DNA of 60,000 nucleotides. It comes from Mesostigma viride (lineage: Eukaryota; Streptophyta; Mesostigmatophyceae; Mesostigmatales; Mesostigmataceae). Each line of letters opens with the position of its first letter. Position 1 is the stretch's first letter. Both the position numbers and the translations under genes were made by a program. Under the pieces are notes generated by a model. It ran no database searches. It worked only from the letters and a program-made list of their open reading frames with translations, and was not told the origin of the DNA. This document shows, one piece after another, positions 32,207 to 45,740 of this stretch. The DNA is taken from assembly GCA_009746045.1 (NCBI GenBank), contig RPFO01000050.1:5213728-5273727 (forward strand), written 5' to 3'.

Positions 32207-33550
32207 CCCATAGTCCGGGAATGGGTTTTTGGCATTTTTAGACCCCTGAAAATGGAAAAAATCATAACTCATAGGCCACAACTCCAAATACCCCCAACCA
32301 AGGTGCTAGGAGTATCTACACTTCAAGGGCTTTCAGAAAATGCAATAATATCCCGAGTCCATTCAGTGCTTTGCAAGATATTTACTGCCAAAGTTGGACA
32401 AAAGACGATCATTTTCAGGCAAGGGAAATCCCCTTAGTAGTTTACCCCTGCAGGGAGGGTTCTAAAAAATTATTCTGGGGTTGGACAATGTCAATAGATA
32501 GTGCCACCATGCTTTCCTTGGGTCAGACCGCACGGATAGCCCATCTGACCTATATAATGCGCTCACTTACGTGTGTGGGTTACGCGCGCGTAAGCAGCCA
32601 TCCATGAAATGCCACACACTTATGCATTGTATACAGCCACATAGGACTGTAAAAAGTGCTGGGAAACAAAGAAGTGCTAAACCAGCACTAACGGAATGGC
32701 ATCCTCCAAAGAAACACCACAAACTGAGCAGATTTGGGGCTAATAGCACTCATACAGCAGGCATGGAAACCTGCTGCAAGAGGCACTGATACACTCGTGT
32801 AAAATGGATGTATAAACGACAGATTCCCGTGCAAACGACATGCAAACACGTTGCCGTACCTGGCTTGATCACGACCTTTCCGGGTTCTGCTGGCCGGGAC
32901 CCTCATATCTCACACTGGCTAATGCTTTCCAGGCATAGGCCGCCATAGCCGCATAATGCATGCATCCGACATGATTACCAGGTTGATGTTCTGTGCAAAG
33001 ATGACCTATAAACGCATCCGAATTCACAGGGACGCTGCTGCGGATGTCCCGTACCAAAACTGGGTGCTCGGGCTGGCGCAGACTGCCGGGCCATAAGAAG
33101 AAAATCGAAATATGGCATGCCATTACTCATCTGGTACTGACGACCAAGAAAGCAGTAATGTCCTACCTGTATTTTACCAATGCTATACATCTGGCCACCC
33201 CTGACCTACGAAAATCACGCATCATCATTCTGAGCAACATTCTGAACCATTACAAGCCGCGAGACGCAAAATTTCCTTGATAACGGCACGCTAGCAGCCA
33301 TATCTCGTTACGCGCGCGCGCGAGTGAAAATTTCCCGCCAAAGTCACGTGATACTGTCTCAATACACGTTGTATTTACCAGGCTATGGCGAATATTACCC
33401 CCAAACCTATGCATCACCTTCGTCCTTAAGTGTTCCCAGACCCACCGGACCACTGACATCCGTCACAAGTGGCGCGGCGCTCCGGGAATTGAGCGCCGCG
33501 CCACCGGGGGTCAAACAGTGCGATATATCGCACTGTTTCCGGACTATGGG
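32207..33550. mobile_element. piggyBac-like non-autonomous element nested in the hAT-like element
   Basis: Perfect 12-base inverted ends CCCATAGTCCGG / CCGGACTATGGG are flanked on both sides by TTAA (32203-32206 and 33551-33554). TTAA target duplication with CCC..GGG termini is the signature of piggyBac. 1344 bases, no transposase. Just inside the right end is a 13-bp perfect stem (33469-33502) and a 26-base perfect palindrome centred on GATATATC (about 33514-33539). Confidence 0.8.
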
Positions 33551-33859
33551 TTAATGCAGTTGTCAACAACCACCAAGTGATATTGTGTTTTATCCACATG
33601 CATTACATGCGTGTGTGAGGCGTGAGCGACCTTAAGTTAATGATGAAGAAATAAAGCTTCCTCCCCCCCCCCCCCCAGGGTTGACGAAGCGCCACGGCAA
33701 ATAGTCAACCAGTTTGACGAATTGCCGAGGCAAATAGTCAACCATTTGACGAAGTGCCGAGGCAAATAGTCAACAAGTTGACGAATGACAAAAACCCTTA
33801 GTAGAAGCACTGTATGATGGTCCGGATTCTCCCGATTTCTGGCCTGCGCTGGTTGTCTC

Positions 33860-35495
33860 CTTGATATGACTCCCTCACATCACGAGCCATCTTACTGTAC
33901 GTACTGCCAATAGTAGGACCTCCGGGCCCGGCCTCGCTAACAGCCTATCCTGGCCTTGGTGTCCCCCAAACTGATTGACGGAGTGATGTAACTCAAATAA
34001 TACCTCGGCGCGGCATATTTGTAATTTGGGGGACATACAAGCGCCATGAGTCTTGACGGGCCGCCTGGCCACTGACCGACATTCACGTGAAGGAACCCGT
34101 CTAATTGAAACTGATGAACTCGGCTGGGTAGCCATCCATGATGCTCTAAGGGCGGGCAGCTAGCTAGCTATGGCTTCATTTGCCTTGTCCTCAGTGACCG
34201 TGAAGCGCGAGACGAGTCGCTCTAGGTCCGAGCTGATGACGACCGTTGTTGCAGTATTTGCCAAGTTACGCGAATGTCTCTCAAACGAGCTGCATTGGAG
34301 GGTGAACTCCTGTCACCGGCACCACCGGCACATGGCTATACGGGGCCGGTGTCCTTCCCCCCCCTGCGGCTGCGCATGCACGTACCGTACGTGCCCTCAC
34401 GTACGTGCAGGGGTTCTGCCGGCGAGGCGCACGAAATGGTCAACAGTGTCAACCGCCGCGGTTGTGGCGCCACAGAAGAGGAAGAGGCTCATCAGGTCGC
34501 TCAAGCGGTCGCCAAAGGGTGCGACGCGACCATGGGAGGGGATCAACGTCGTGGCCAGAACATCAAGAATCATCCTCATAAAACCAATAGTCGGGCGGCG
34601 CGACAGGGACCGTGTTGACGTCAGGGACCGTGTTGTCATCAAGGCCCTTGACATATTGGATCTTGAACGGACCGAACTGTCCCAAATATTCAAGCCAACG
34701 GGCTTGGCGTGGCGTAAGCCGGTGGGCTGCGTCAGCAGGTGCGTGAGGGGACGATGGTCGGTCTGGATGATCAAGCGGTACGGGTCCGCAGGGTAAGGCT
34801 CGCCGGCCATAGCCACGTTGAACTGAGCACCCAGGAGATGGTGCCGCCCAAGTATGACATCTGGCAACACAGTACACCATGCACGGCCAACAACTCTTGC
34901 CGTGATCACTGGCCCGGGTATTTTCTTTCGGCCGGGATCATCGTCCGAGAGATATACTCGATCCGGTACGTTGGAGATCGACCGAGACCATGGTCTTGGA
35001 GCAGCACACCGCCAATAGCAACCTTGCTAGAACTGTCGCTATTGACCACGAATGGCTTGTTGGGGTCGGGAAGGATGAGGACAGGCGCAGTGGCGAGCCT
35101 GGCCTTCAGCAGCTATAGGTCAAAGGCCTGTTGACACAGGCCTGACCATTCCCACAGTACGTCCTTCTTGACGACTCAGGTGAGTAAGCGGGGCCGCAAT
35201 GGTCGCGAAACGCGGGATGAAGCGGCGGTACTGATACGATACCAAGCCCAAGAAGCTGTGCAAGGCGCGAACATTCGCGGGAACAGGCCCGGCACAGTTG
35301 GACGGCGGCGACCTTGTCGGGGTCCGTGGACACGCCCTTGTACGTCCGAGAGAATGTGGCCGAAAAAGGGGACGCTGCGGCCTGATTCTACCTTGCTGCG
35401 GCGGGCGGACAGTTTATTATCCGCCATGAATTCTGCAAAACCGCGGCAACATCCTCCAAGTGCTCCTCGAATGCGCGAGAGAAAATGAGGATGTC
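33860..35495 (-). pseudogene. Gypsy pol remnant: integrase N-terminus, RNase H, partial reverse transcriptase
   Basis: Broken pieces read in several minus frames: YRLIIQTDHRPLTHLLTQPT (RNase H to connection), SARRSKVESGRSVPFFGHIL (RT thumb) and a CRAEVLFELHHSV integrase piece. Each aligns with an intact stretch of gypsy-1 at 43.6-45.0 kb. Frames are broken by short insertions, many of which look like local tandem duplications (for example GCTAGCTAGCTA against GCTA). Not functional. Confidence 0.85.
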
Positions 35496-35698
35496 CACCC
35501 AACGCGCAAAGGCCAAGTTCGTCAGCAAAATTAACTTCTACACTTACTTCCACACGGATCGCCTCGGCTGCCAACTATACTCTGGCCTCGGCACTGGCGC
35601 CGGATTACAGTCGAGACGCCCGGATAATTTGATAAAACACAGGTCCCGGCACAAATTTAATACCACATACAAATAACATCTTGCATCCGTGCAACATC

Positions 35699-35851
35699 CA
35701 GTATTTTGCACTGGAACACAAGCTCCGTGGGCCCGAGAGGCCCATCCCCGCCGACAACGTGGAGGAGTTCCTCGCCCTGCCAGAATTCAACCATCGCCTC
35801 GCCATCCTTTTCAGCTTCTTCAAGCTAAATGAGGCGCGACCTCGTCTCTAG
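35699..35851 (+). pseudogene. Coding-like fragment flanking the gypsy remnant
   Basis: Directly after the LTR end (35696), a 50-codon open frame reads QYFALEHKLRGPERPIPADN and then a Leu/Phe-rich helix (EEFLALPEFNHRLAILFSFF), stopping at TAG 35849-35851. It has GC-rich third positions like the cyclase exons and a plausible CAG acceptor at its left edge. Not recognised. It may be the last exon of a host gene truncated by the insertion. Confidence 0.35.
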
Positions 35852-36054
35852 GCTCCGCAACCCAGCCTGGCCTGCGCAGCCGGCAGCCACACCCGGCTCC
35901 CTCGACATCAATCCAAAAACGCGTTTTGGTTCCCTGGTAATTATTTCAAGATAGGCTAATAGTCAGTTTGGCCTCAAATTTGGCACCAAGGTACCTAATC
36001 AGATATCTTATGATGCCATGTGGTCAAAAAAAATTTTGGGAGTCGGCACCATGG

Positions 36055-36840
36055 TAACATGGTGACATTTGCTAGCATAAAATACCGCACTTTTAGCACT
36101 TTCTGGCATGCATGCCTATATGAATGACACTAAATGAAGTCAGTTGGGGCTATAACTTTGCACATGTTATAAACACATCCCATGCAGCATGCCCACAAAG
36201 TTTCAGGCTGGTTGGATCACAAAATGGTGACAGATGCTAGCATAAATACCCCCAAAATGCAGTTTTTCAGGGTTTTCCAAGGGTTTCATCACACATATTA
36301 TGCATATATAATGACACCAAATGAACTCAGTTGGGCGTGGAACTTTGCATATGTTCTAAACACATCCCATGCAGCATGCCCACAAAGTTTCAGGCTGGTT
36401 GGATGACAAATTGGTGACAGATGCTAGCATAAACACCACAAAAATGCAGTTTTTCAGGGTTTTCCAAGGGTTTCATCACACATTTGCATATATAATGACA
36501 TCAAATGAACTCAGTTGGACCTGGGACTTGGCACATGTTCGAAACACATCCCATGCAGCCTGCCCACAAAGCTTCAGGCTGGTTGGATGACAAACTGGTG
36601 ACAAATGCTAGCATAAATACCACAAAAATGCAGATTTTCATGGTTTTTCAAGGGTTTCATCACACATGTGCATATATAATGACATCAAATGAACTCAGTT
36701 GGACCTGGAACTTGGCACATGTTCGACACACATCCCATGCAGCCTGCCCACAAAGCTTCAGGCTGGTTGGATGACAAATTGGTGACAGATGCTAGCATAA
36801 ATACCACAGAAAAAGCAGCTTTCTATTGTTCTTACAAGGG
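36055..36840. repeat. Satellite of about 185-bp units, just over four copies
   Basis: CATGCAGC(A/C)TGCCCACAAA begins units at 36181, 36368, 36552 and 36736 (spacing 187, 184, 184), with a diverged partial copy to the left. The units share GGCTGGTTGGATGACAAA and ATGCTAGCATAAATACCAC. Non-coding. Confidence 0.9.
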
Positions 36841-36991
36841 TTTCATGGCAATCATTCCACCTTGGTGTACAGAAGGTTCCAAACAACACATCATTACATT
36901 ATGCATCATATTTACAATGCAGGAAGGCATACTTGGGGGCACATGCCTATAGTACAATGCATTAATAACACAGCTCTAGCCAGCTAGCTAG

Positions 36992-37133
36992 CTATATAGT
37001 GGCTAATGCCACACCCGGGGGCACGTTCTCACGGCCCTGCTGCATCCTTTTCCTTTTCTTCTTCTCTGCATCTGACAGGGGCCTGCCCCCCATCTTCTCA
37101 TCCACCAGCCTGGTGAGCACCCTGACGTTGGTG
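36992..37133 (-). pseudogene. Coding-like tail fragment, unrecognised
   Basis: A minus-strand frame reads [20 protein letters not shown], then a lysine-rich stretch (EKKKRKRMQQGRENVPPGV) ending at TAG (36992-36994). An adjoining frame upstream ([19 protein letters not shown] at 37150-37240) may belong to the same gene with a one- or two-base shift. It might be the tail of a lost host or transposon gene. Confidence 0.25.
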
Positions 37134-37272
37134 ACTTGCGTCCGCTACCCTACCCCATGGCACGCTTGGCCTTACGCTTGGTGAAGGTGGAGGGGTGGGC
37201 GCGACAGTTGGTCTGGGTTTTCATCACCCCCTTCCTCCAGTGCATGCGTGTGCTCCAACGCCTAAGCAGAGA

Positions 37273-39418
<2,146 letters not shown>

Positions 39419-40372
39419 TCATACACCCGTTCATTCATGCATGCAGCCGCTCATCATTAACACGCCTCCGTTGGGAAACTCACGGGGTATGAACTATGAA
39501 ACGGGCGGTAAGAAAGGAAGAAGGAGCCGCCTCCCCAACATGCCGCCCGGCAAAGGCAGCGATGGGCCGTCCAGGAGGGAAACACTGCGCTTTGCCTTGT
39601 ACGCCGGGGTGCGCAGGCGACGTGCGGGCACTGTCGCGTGTAAATTTGCCTGCCCGCCCCAGTCCTTCTCGGAACGCCTCCCCAGAGCATGCCGTCATGG
39701 TAAGAGCTCGTTTCGCCCGTCGCCGGAAGCTTAAACCACAAGAATACGCCGGTTAATGACCAGAAAATGGGGGGTTGTCGACGTTATAAACCAGTAGCTG
39801 TGGTTTTTCCCGCACCCCGAGCACACTCCGGACGGGGCCAGCAAGCCCCGCCCGCAGGATAAACACCGGGCGATGTTGCTGCGCCCAAGCGAAGTCATAT
39901 AGCTGCAAGAAAAGACGTAAAAGCGATTAAAAGCACGACATGCAGTGTTGCCCCTGTCAGCGCTCCTATAATTCTCACTTTTTCGCGGAAGGGGCGTAAA
40001 AATCGGAAACGCAAAATTAAGGGAAATCCTACGCTGGGTTTCTTTGAAATGATGTAAGGAACTGGTAGAACGTGTTCGCTTCCACCGTCAAGTAGTTTGG
40101 GCAACGAGACCTTACCTTAAAGATGCACGGGGCTGGTCGGACGGCGAGCAAAAACTGCGCCAACTGCGTGCTTGTCCTCGTTCACACCCAATACAGCAGC
40201 GTTTCGCGAGTTTTTTTGTGAATATTATTTTTCCCTATGACAATGCCGTTCGAACAAGCGAAATCCGGTACACAATGGCTTCGTATTCCGTGAGCAATAA
40301 ATTTTCAGCTACCATAGCCGTGCACACCGAATTTCAGTCAACATTGCACGCGCGCACCGAATTTCGTCAACT
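39419..40372. other. Unassigned sequence right of the giant microsatellite
   Basis: No convincing gene. CGCCTCCGTTGGGAAACTCA at about 39462 echoes TGCCTCCGTTGGGAGATCAT at about 7641 in the cyclase intron and may be an element end. Open frames around 39496-39756 have no supporting features. Confidence 0.4.
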
Positions 40373-40531
40373 TTCGCGCGGGAATTACCGGGGAACCTAC
40401 CGGCGCTGCGCCGGATTGATCGATCCCTCTTAAAGGATGACATCCGAGCAGTGGTGGAGGAGCACGTGACCCGGCCGCTGGCCGAGAAGATGACATCGAT
40501 GACCACAGCGCTCAACACGGTGGAGGCCAAG
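40373..40531 (+). pseudogene. Coding-like fragment cut off by the gypsy-2 LTR
   Basis: An open plus-strand frame of at least 53 codons reads FARELPGNLPALRRIDRSLL, then an amphipathic helix (KDDIRAVVEEHVTRPLAEKM, ALNTVEAK). It runs straight into the LTR start TGTTACG at 40532, where the frame ends after about 12 codons. Third positions are GC-rich. Not recognised; either a host exon or a gag-like piece of an older element. Confidence 0.35.
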
Positions 40532-41076
40532 TGTTACGTCCAAGCTTGTTTACTTAGGGTTCGTTAGTGGACATATTTGCCGTAACAATATACTGTCGTC
40601 AGATTTGTGTAGCTAGTTACGCACCCTTTTTCCAAGGGGTTGGCCTACGTTGCTTTTAATAGCACATTATGTGTAGGTCAGGGCCCGGCGCTGTGGTGTA
40701 GCGCCGGCTAGCTAGGCCGAGCCACGTGGTGGGCTGAGCCTTAGTCTAGGGCATTTTCCAGTGTACGCCCATTCGTAGCTAGTTCGGTGGCTTTCAGGTT
40801 TACAACACATTCCAGTGTTTTATCATTCGTGGCTAGTCGGGAGGGTGGGTTTCCACCCACTGTTATTCCGAAACAGTCCACAATCGGGAGTGTTGTTATT
40901 GGGCCGGTTGTGGGCCGATCATCTATGCATCATGCATGCCCGCGTTGTGCATCGCCTTCCAACGTGCACGACGGCGGGCATATAGGTGTTGGTGTTTTAT
41001 TTACCTACTCTCTCTCGGTTAATTGCAATGGCATAAAGTGACTCACGTCTACTTTCCGAGGGGGCTCTGCCCGCGG
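40532..41076 (+). repeat. Gypsy-2 5' LTR, first part
   Basis: Begins TGTTACGTCCAAGC and ends at the CGCGG target site of gypsy-1 (41072-41076). The remainder is at 52119-52313; the rejoined LTR would be about 740 bases. Confidence 0.6.
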
Positions 41077-41809
41077 TTTAACACGTATGGCTATTTAAAA
41101 TAGCGCCTTAGTGATTGAGAATGAATGCGAAAGACCTTTGATTTCCTATGCGTCACAGCGCACGATGGTGGCTTAAGAATACTCGTCACACAATACGAAT
41201 AAGCTCAAACCCGGAAAACCGGTTTCGTATATTACAATGTTACCACACAGATTAAAACACTCAATGCGGGAAGTCTTACACCCAGTAGGCGAGGGATTCA
41301 CACTCGAGCCCACAGGAGATTTACACTCCAGGATTAAGCGATGGTAAATAATCTGTAGAGCAACGTGGTAAATTACGATACAAGGTCCGGATTGCTGGCA
41401 TAGCTCGTGCCTTCCTATTTTGTCCCTTCGTCCCCGTTGGTGGCTGCGCCTGGCGCTGCCAACCAGGCATGACGTGAGGTCCGCGGGGACGGGCTTCTCG
41501 AACCGTCTAGAACACATTAAAGACCAGTACGGCTAGAGGCCTCTCCTGAAAAATATCCAAATGTCCGTAGGTACCATCATAACGCATGTGCAGTGCCACT
41601 TGGCTGTCCCGTAACTCCCGTTCAGGCGCTAGGTCTGCCTACGGCGCAAAGGCCAAGTTCGTCAGCAAAACTTCTACACTTACTTCCACACGGATTGCCT
41701 CGGCTGCCAACTATACTATGGCCTCGGCACTGGCGCCGGATTACGGTCGGCGCCGATCGACCGGGACGGATAATTTATACCACAAATGGCATGTTGCATC
41801 CGTGCAACA
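41077..41809 (-). repeat. Gypsy-1 3' LTR
   Basis: 733 bases. In sense orientation it begins TGTTGCACGGATGC and ends CGTGTTAAA. Over 99% identical to 51378-52113. Confidence 0.95.
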
Positions 41810-41822
41810 CACCTCCCCCCCC
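41810..41822 (-). other. Gypsy-1 polypurine tract
   Basis: On the minus strand GGGGGGGGAGGTG directly precedes the 3' LTR. It is the expected plus-strand primer for cDNA synthesis. Confidence 0.8.
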
Positions 41823-42362
41823 AACAAAAGAGGCGGCTACTCCTGTAGCCGGGACTTATAAATGACTGTATACATGGTCACTGTTCCCTTCCAGGGCACG
41901 CATCGATCGTGCCAATTGTCACCGTCCGTTGGCGATGGTTTACGGCGCCGGGCGGTAAGGGCTCGGGCGGTGACCCCCACGAGCGGAGCCCCCACGGCCA
42001 TGCCCGCGCAGAGGTGCGGCCGGGCGTTGACGCCGGTGGACACGCTCAGCCGGCGCGGCCTCAGCCGGCTCGGGAAGAGGCAGGCCATTGGCCTGGACTA
42101 GGGCGGGCTGGAAGGTGAGTTGCCGCTCGCCGGCGCGTGCATCATGGCGTTTGGCCAGGTTGACATCCCGCAGCGCCTCCAGTGGGAAAACGCTCAAGAA
42201 GGCGGCGAGGAACTTGTGTCGGGTGAGGGACACCGAACCTCCTGTCCAAACGATACCGCACCGAATAACTCGCCCATGGACCCCTGGGGCGGGGCGGCCT
42301 GCATCAAGGCTGCCAATGCACATGCAAGGAGCATTACGCAAAAGGTAGGAGAAGGGCCGGAA
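41823..42362 (-). other. Gypsy-1 3' untranslated region
   Basis: 540 bases between the pol stop and the polypurine tract. A 133-codon Pro/Arg/Ala-rich frame (41940-42341, minus) has no recognisable domain and is probably not coding. Confidence 0.5.
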
Positions 42363-44045
42363 TTATGCCAACCCTGCCCGGGCTTTATACTCCTGTAGCA
42401 AGCGTGCACAGCCCGTGAGTCCAGCCTCAGCTACCCATGAGTGCTCTAGCTCTGTTTGGGAGAACTTCCACTTAAGGAGGTACTCGCGGCGGCGGCCTCG
42501 ATTGCGGTGGGCTACAATGTCCTCGACCTCATCCTCGGGTTCGCCCGTCTCGGGGTTGAACTCCAAGGGGGCGGGTGCCATGACACGACCTGGGAAGGTG
42601 CTCTTGCGGTAAAGCTTCAGCTGGTCAACGTGGAAAACATTGGACTTCAGCTGCCACGAGTCCGGGATGGCGACAGACACCATCACCTCATTGAACACCT
42701 TCTCCACCAGATACGGTCCAAGGAATAAGGGGCGGAGCTTGACCTTCAGGCTGTCCTCGAACTTGTGCGAGAAGCGGCCTTGGTGGGGGCCCTCAATTAA
42801 AACCAAGTCACCTGCTTCGATTGCAGGGGTGCGCCTGTCCAGGGTACTTTGGACTCGCGCCATGTACTTGGCACGCGCCTGACGTAGGCCACTTATGGCG
42901 CTGGAATGAGCTTGCACCATCCGTTGTACCAGCTCCCGCGCCCCTGCGACTGTGGAGCGTAGCTCCGTTGTCGTGGTGATGGCTGGGGCGGTCAAGAGAT
43001 CGGTGGGGGTAAGGGGATGCCTGCCTGTATCAAGAAAGAACGGGGTATACCCGTGGGCAGAATGGGGGGCATTATTGAGTGAAAACTCAATGAATCCCAG
43101 CACTTCGTCCCAATTCCTCCCGTCTCGATCCAGGTAGTGCCGCAGTGCCTCTTCCACCACCCGATTCACTCTCTCCACCATGTGAGAAGAGCTACTGTGA
43201 TAGGCCGTACCCATAGACAACTTAGTCCCGACGACCTGAAAAAATGAGGTCCAAAATTTCGACGTGAACAGCTTGTCCTTGTCGGTGATAAATTGTCGGG
43301 GCATGCCATGGAGCCGGAACACATTGTTTAGGAACAAGTGGGCACACTCTTCCGCCGTCAGGGTGGCCTTGCAGGGGATTAAATGGCATCTCCGCGTGAG
43401 CCGGTCCACCACTACCAGGATCTGAGCATTGCCCGCCTTGGTCTCTGGCAAGGGCCCAATGAAATCCATCATCACCGAGTCCCAAGGGAACATGGGGTCT
43501 GGAATTTCCTTTGGAACGCCCTGTTTGCCCGTATTCCGTGGCTTCATGTGCTGGCAGCTGTCACAGGTACTGACATACTCCCGCACATCCCGAGCCATCT
43601 TAGGCCAATAGTAGGACCTCCGGGCCCTCGCTAACAGCCTGTCCTGGCCTTGGTGTCCCCCCAAGACGGAGTCATGTAACTCAAATAATACCTCAGCGCG
43701 GCATATTTGGGGGACATACAAGCGCCATGAGTCTTGACGGGCCGCCTGGCCACTGACATTCACGTAAAGGAACCCGTTTTGAAACTTGGCTGGGTAGCCG
43801 TCCATGCTCTGAGGGCGGGCAGCTATGGCTTCATTTGCCTTGTCCTCAGTGACCGTGAAGCGCGAGATGAGGCGCTCTAGGTCCGAGCTGATGACGACCG
43901 TTGTTGCAGTATTTGCCAACGTGAATGCCTCTCCAACGGGCTGCATTGGAGGGTAACTCCTGTCGCCGGCACCATATGGCTGTACGGGGCCGAAGTCCTT
44001 CCCCCCCTGCGGCTGCGCACGTGCCCTCACGTGCAGGGGTGCTGC
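42363..44045 (-). pseudogene. Gypsy-1 integrase and chromodomain (distal pol)
   Basis: Distal part of the polyprotein that inserts cDNA into chromatin. HHCC zinc-binding module (HELHDSVLGGHQG.., CDSCQHMK), integrase core with Asp in MMDFIGPLPE, Asp in FITDKDKLFTSKFW and Glu in HMVERVNRVVEEALRHYL. A GPY-like region (LFLGPYLVEKVFNEVM) follows, then a chromodomain (VEDIVAHRNRGRRREYLLKW and HSWVAEAGL). The stop is at 42363. The frame is offset from the RNase H part by one base near 44040, so this segment could not be translated from the upstream frame in this copy. A chromodomain tail usually targets integration to histone-marked chromatin. Confidence 0.9.
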
Positions 44046-45729
44046 CGGCGAGGCGCACGGAATGGTCAACAGTGTCAACCTCCGCGGTTGTGGCGCCACA
44101 GAAGAGGAAGGGGCTCATCGGGTCGCTCAAGCGGTCGCCAAAGGGGGCGACGGGACCATGGGAGGGGATCAACGTCGTGGCCAAAACGTCAAGATCCTCA
44201 TAAAACCAATAGTCGGGGCGACGCGACAGGGCGTCAGGGACCGTGTTGTCAAGGCCCTTGACATATTCGATCTTGAACGGACCGAACTGTGCCAAATATT
44301 CAAGCCAACGGGCTTGGCGTGGCGTAAGCGTGGGCTGCGTCAACAAGTGCGTGAGGGGCCGATGGTCGGTCTGGATGATCAAGCGGTACGGGTCCGCAGG
44401 GTCGGGTTCGGCCATGGCCACGTTGAACTGAGCACCCAGAAGATGGTGCCGCCAAGTATGGCAACAGTACACCACGGCCAACAACTCTTGCTGATGGACC
44501 GGGTAATTTCTTTCGGCCGGGATCATCGTCCGGGAGATATACTCGACCGGTTGGAGACCGAGACCATGGTCTTGGAGCAGCACACCGCCAATAGCAACCT
44601 TGCTAGAATCGCTATTGACCACGAATGGCTTGGTGGGATCCGGAAGGATGAGGACAGGCGCAGTGGCGAGCCTGGCCTTCAGCAGGTCAAAGGCCTGTTG
44701 ACACAGGCCTGACCATTCCCACGGTACGTCCTTCTTGAGGAGGTGAGTAAGCGGGGCCGCAATGGTCGCGAAACGCGGGATGAAGCGGCGATAATACGAT
44801 ACCAAGCCCAAGAAGCTGCGCAAGGCGCGAACATTCGCGGGAACAGGCCACTGTTGGACGGCGGCGACCTTATCGGGGTCCGTGGACACGCCCTTGTCCG
44901 AGAGAATGTGGCCTAGAAAGGGGACGCTGCGGCCTGATTCTACCTTGCTGCGGCGGGCGGACAGTTTATTATCCGCCATGATCTGCAGAACCGCGGCAAC
45001 ATCCTCCAAGTGCTCCTCGAACGTGCGAGAGAAAATGAGGATGTCATCCAAGTAGATGGCCACGCAGGTGCGTTTGTACGGCTGCGTCCCCGGGTCCCAC
45101 GGGATAGTCGGGTCGCGCAGGTCTGCCGAGACCTGGGGCAGCCGACTAGTGCCCATCACCGACCTAAAGAGGTGGTTCATGAGCATCTGAAAAGAGGCAG
45201 GGCTGTTACACAAGCCCATGGCCGCCACGCGGAATTGGTAATGGCCAAAAGGCGTGGCAAAGGCTGTTTTATGGCAATCTTCGGGGGCGATCCGAAGTTG
45301 CCAAAAACCGTCTGCACAATCGAGCACCGTAAAGTACTTTGCGCCCTCCACCTTATTAAATATATCATCGATGCGGGGGAGGGGATACTTGGACTTCACG
45401 GTGATCGCATTGAGTTTGCGATAATCCGTAACCAGACGCCACTTCCCATTGGGTTTGGGCACCAGCAACACGCCCGCGCTGTAAGGGCTATTGCTGGGCT
45501 CGATCAAGCCGGCCTCCAACAAGCCGACCAAGATCTTCTTGAGCTCTGCCAACTCCACGGGCCCCATGCGAAAAATGGGTGAGGTGGTAGGTGGGTGCCC
45601 CTCCTGCAAATGAATGCGGTGGAGCACCGGTCTGGCCGGGGGAAACGTAGGTGTTTTCTCCTCAAACACGGCTGAATACTGATCGAGCACTGCGTTGAGT
45701 CGTTTCACCTCGTCTTCCGACAAGTCCAT
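44045..45729 (-). pseudogene. Gypsy-1 reverse transcriptase and RNase H (central pol)
   Basis: Palm motifs include KYPLPRIDDIF, LDCADGFWQLRIAPED and the catalytic YLDDILIFS. The thumb contains SVPFLGHILSDKGV. RNase H begins VVNSDSSKVAIGGVL, the aspartate-led strand typical of Ty3/gypsy. Strongly similar to gypsy-2 at 56.1-57.5 kb. A one-base shift near 45780 separates it from protease and another near 44040 from integrase. Apart from these, the 560-residue stretch is clean, pointing to recent inactivation or sequence error. Confidence 0.9.
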
Positions 45730-45740
45730 GCCAAGCGAGT

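Larger units (their letters stand above)
30873..33812. mobile_element. hAT-like DNA element inserted in the gypsy remnant
   Basis: The ends CAGTGCTTCTACTAACGGG and, on the right, the reverse complement CAGTGCTTCTACTAAGGG share a perfect 15-base terminal repeat. The flanks TATGATGC (30865-30872) and TATGATGG (33813-33820) form an 8-bp target duplication with one mismatch, the length expected for hAT. Many subterminal copies of TTCGTCAACC / GGTTGACGAA lie at both ends. 2940 bases including a nested element; no full transposase. Confidence 0.7.
30601..35696 (-). mobile_element. Decayed Ty3/gypsy copy (gypsy-1 family), split by a DNA transposon
   Basis: Minus-strand gypsy remnant. 30655-30850 matches the integrase region of gypsy-1 (43375-43565). 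33860-35490 matches 43600-45030 (integrase N-terminus, RNase H, part of reverse transcriptase). 35504-35696 matches the outer part of the gypsy-1 LTR (ends CGTGCAACA). The join at about 35495 jumps from mid-RT into the LTR, so protease, gag and most of the LTR are deleted. Many small insertions relative to gypsy-1 break every frame. The left LTR is absent. Confidence 0.85.

Noticed and set aside
44062-45582. Plus-strand frames of 190-216 codons opposite gypsy-1 pol
   Set aside because: Antisense shadows of conserved RT/RNase H codons.
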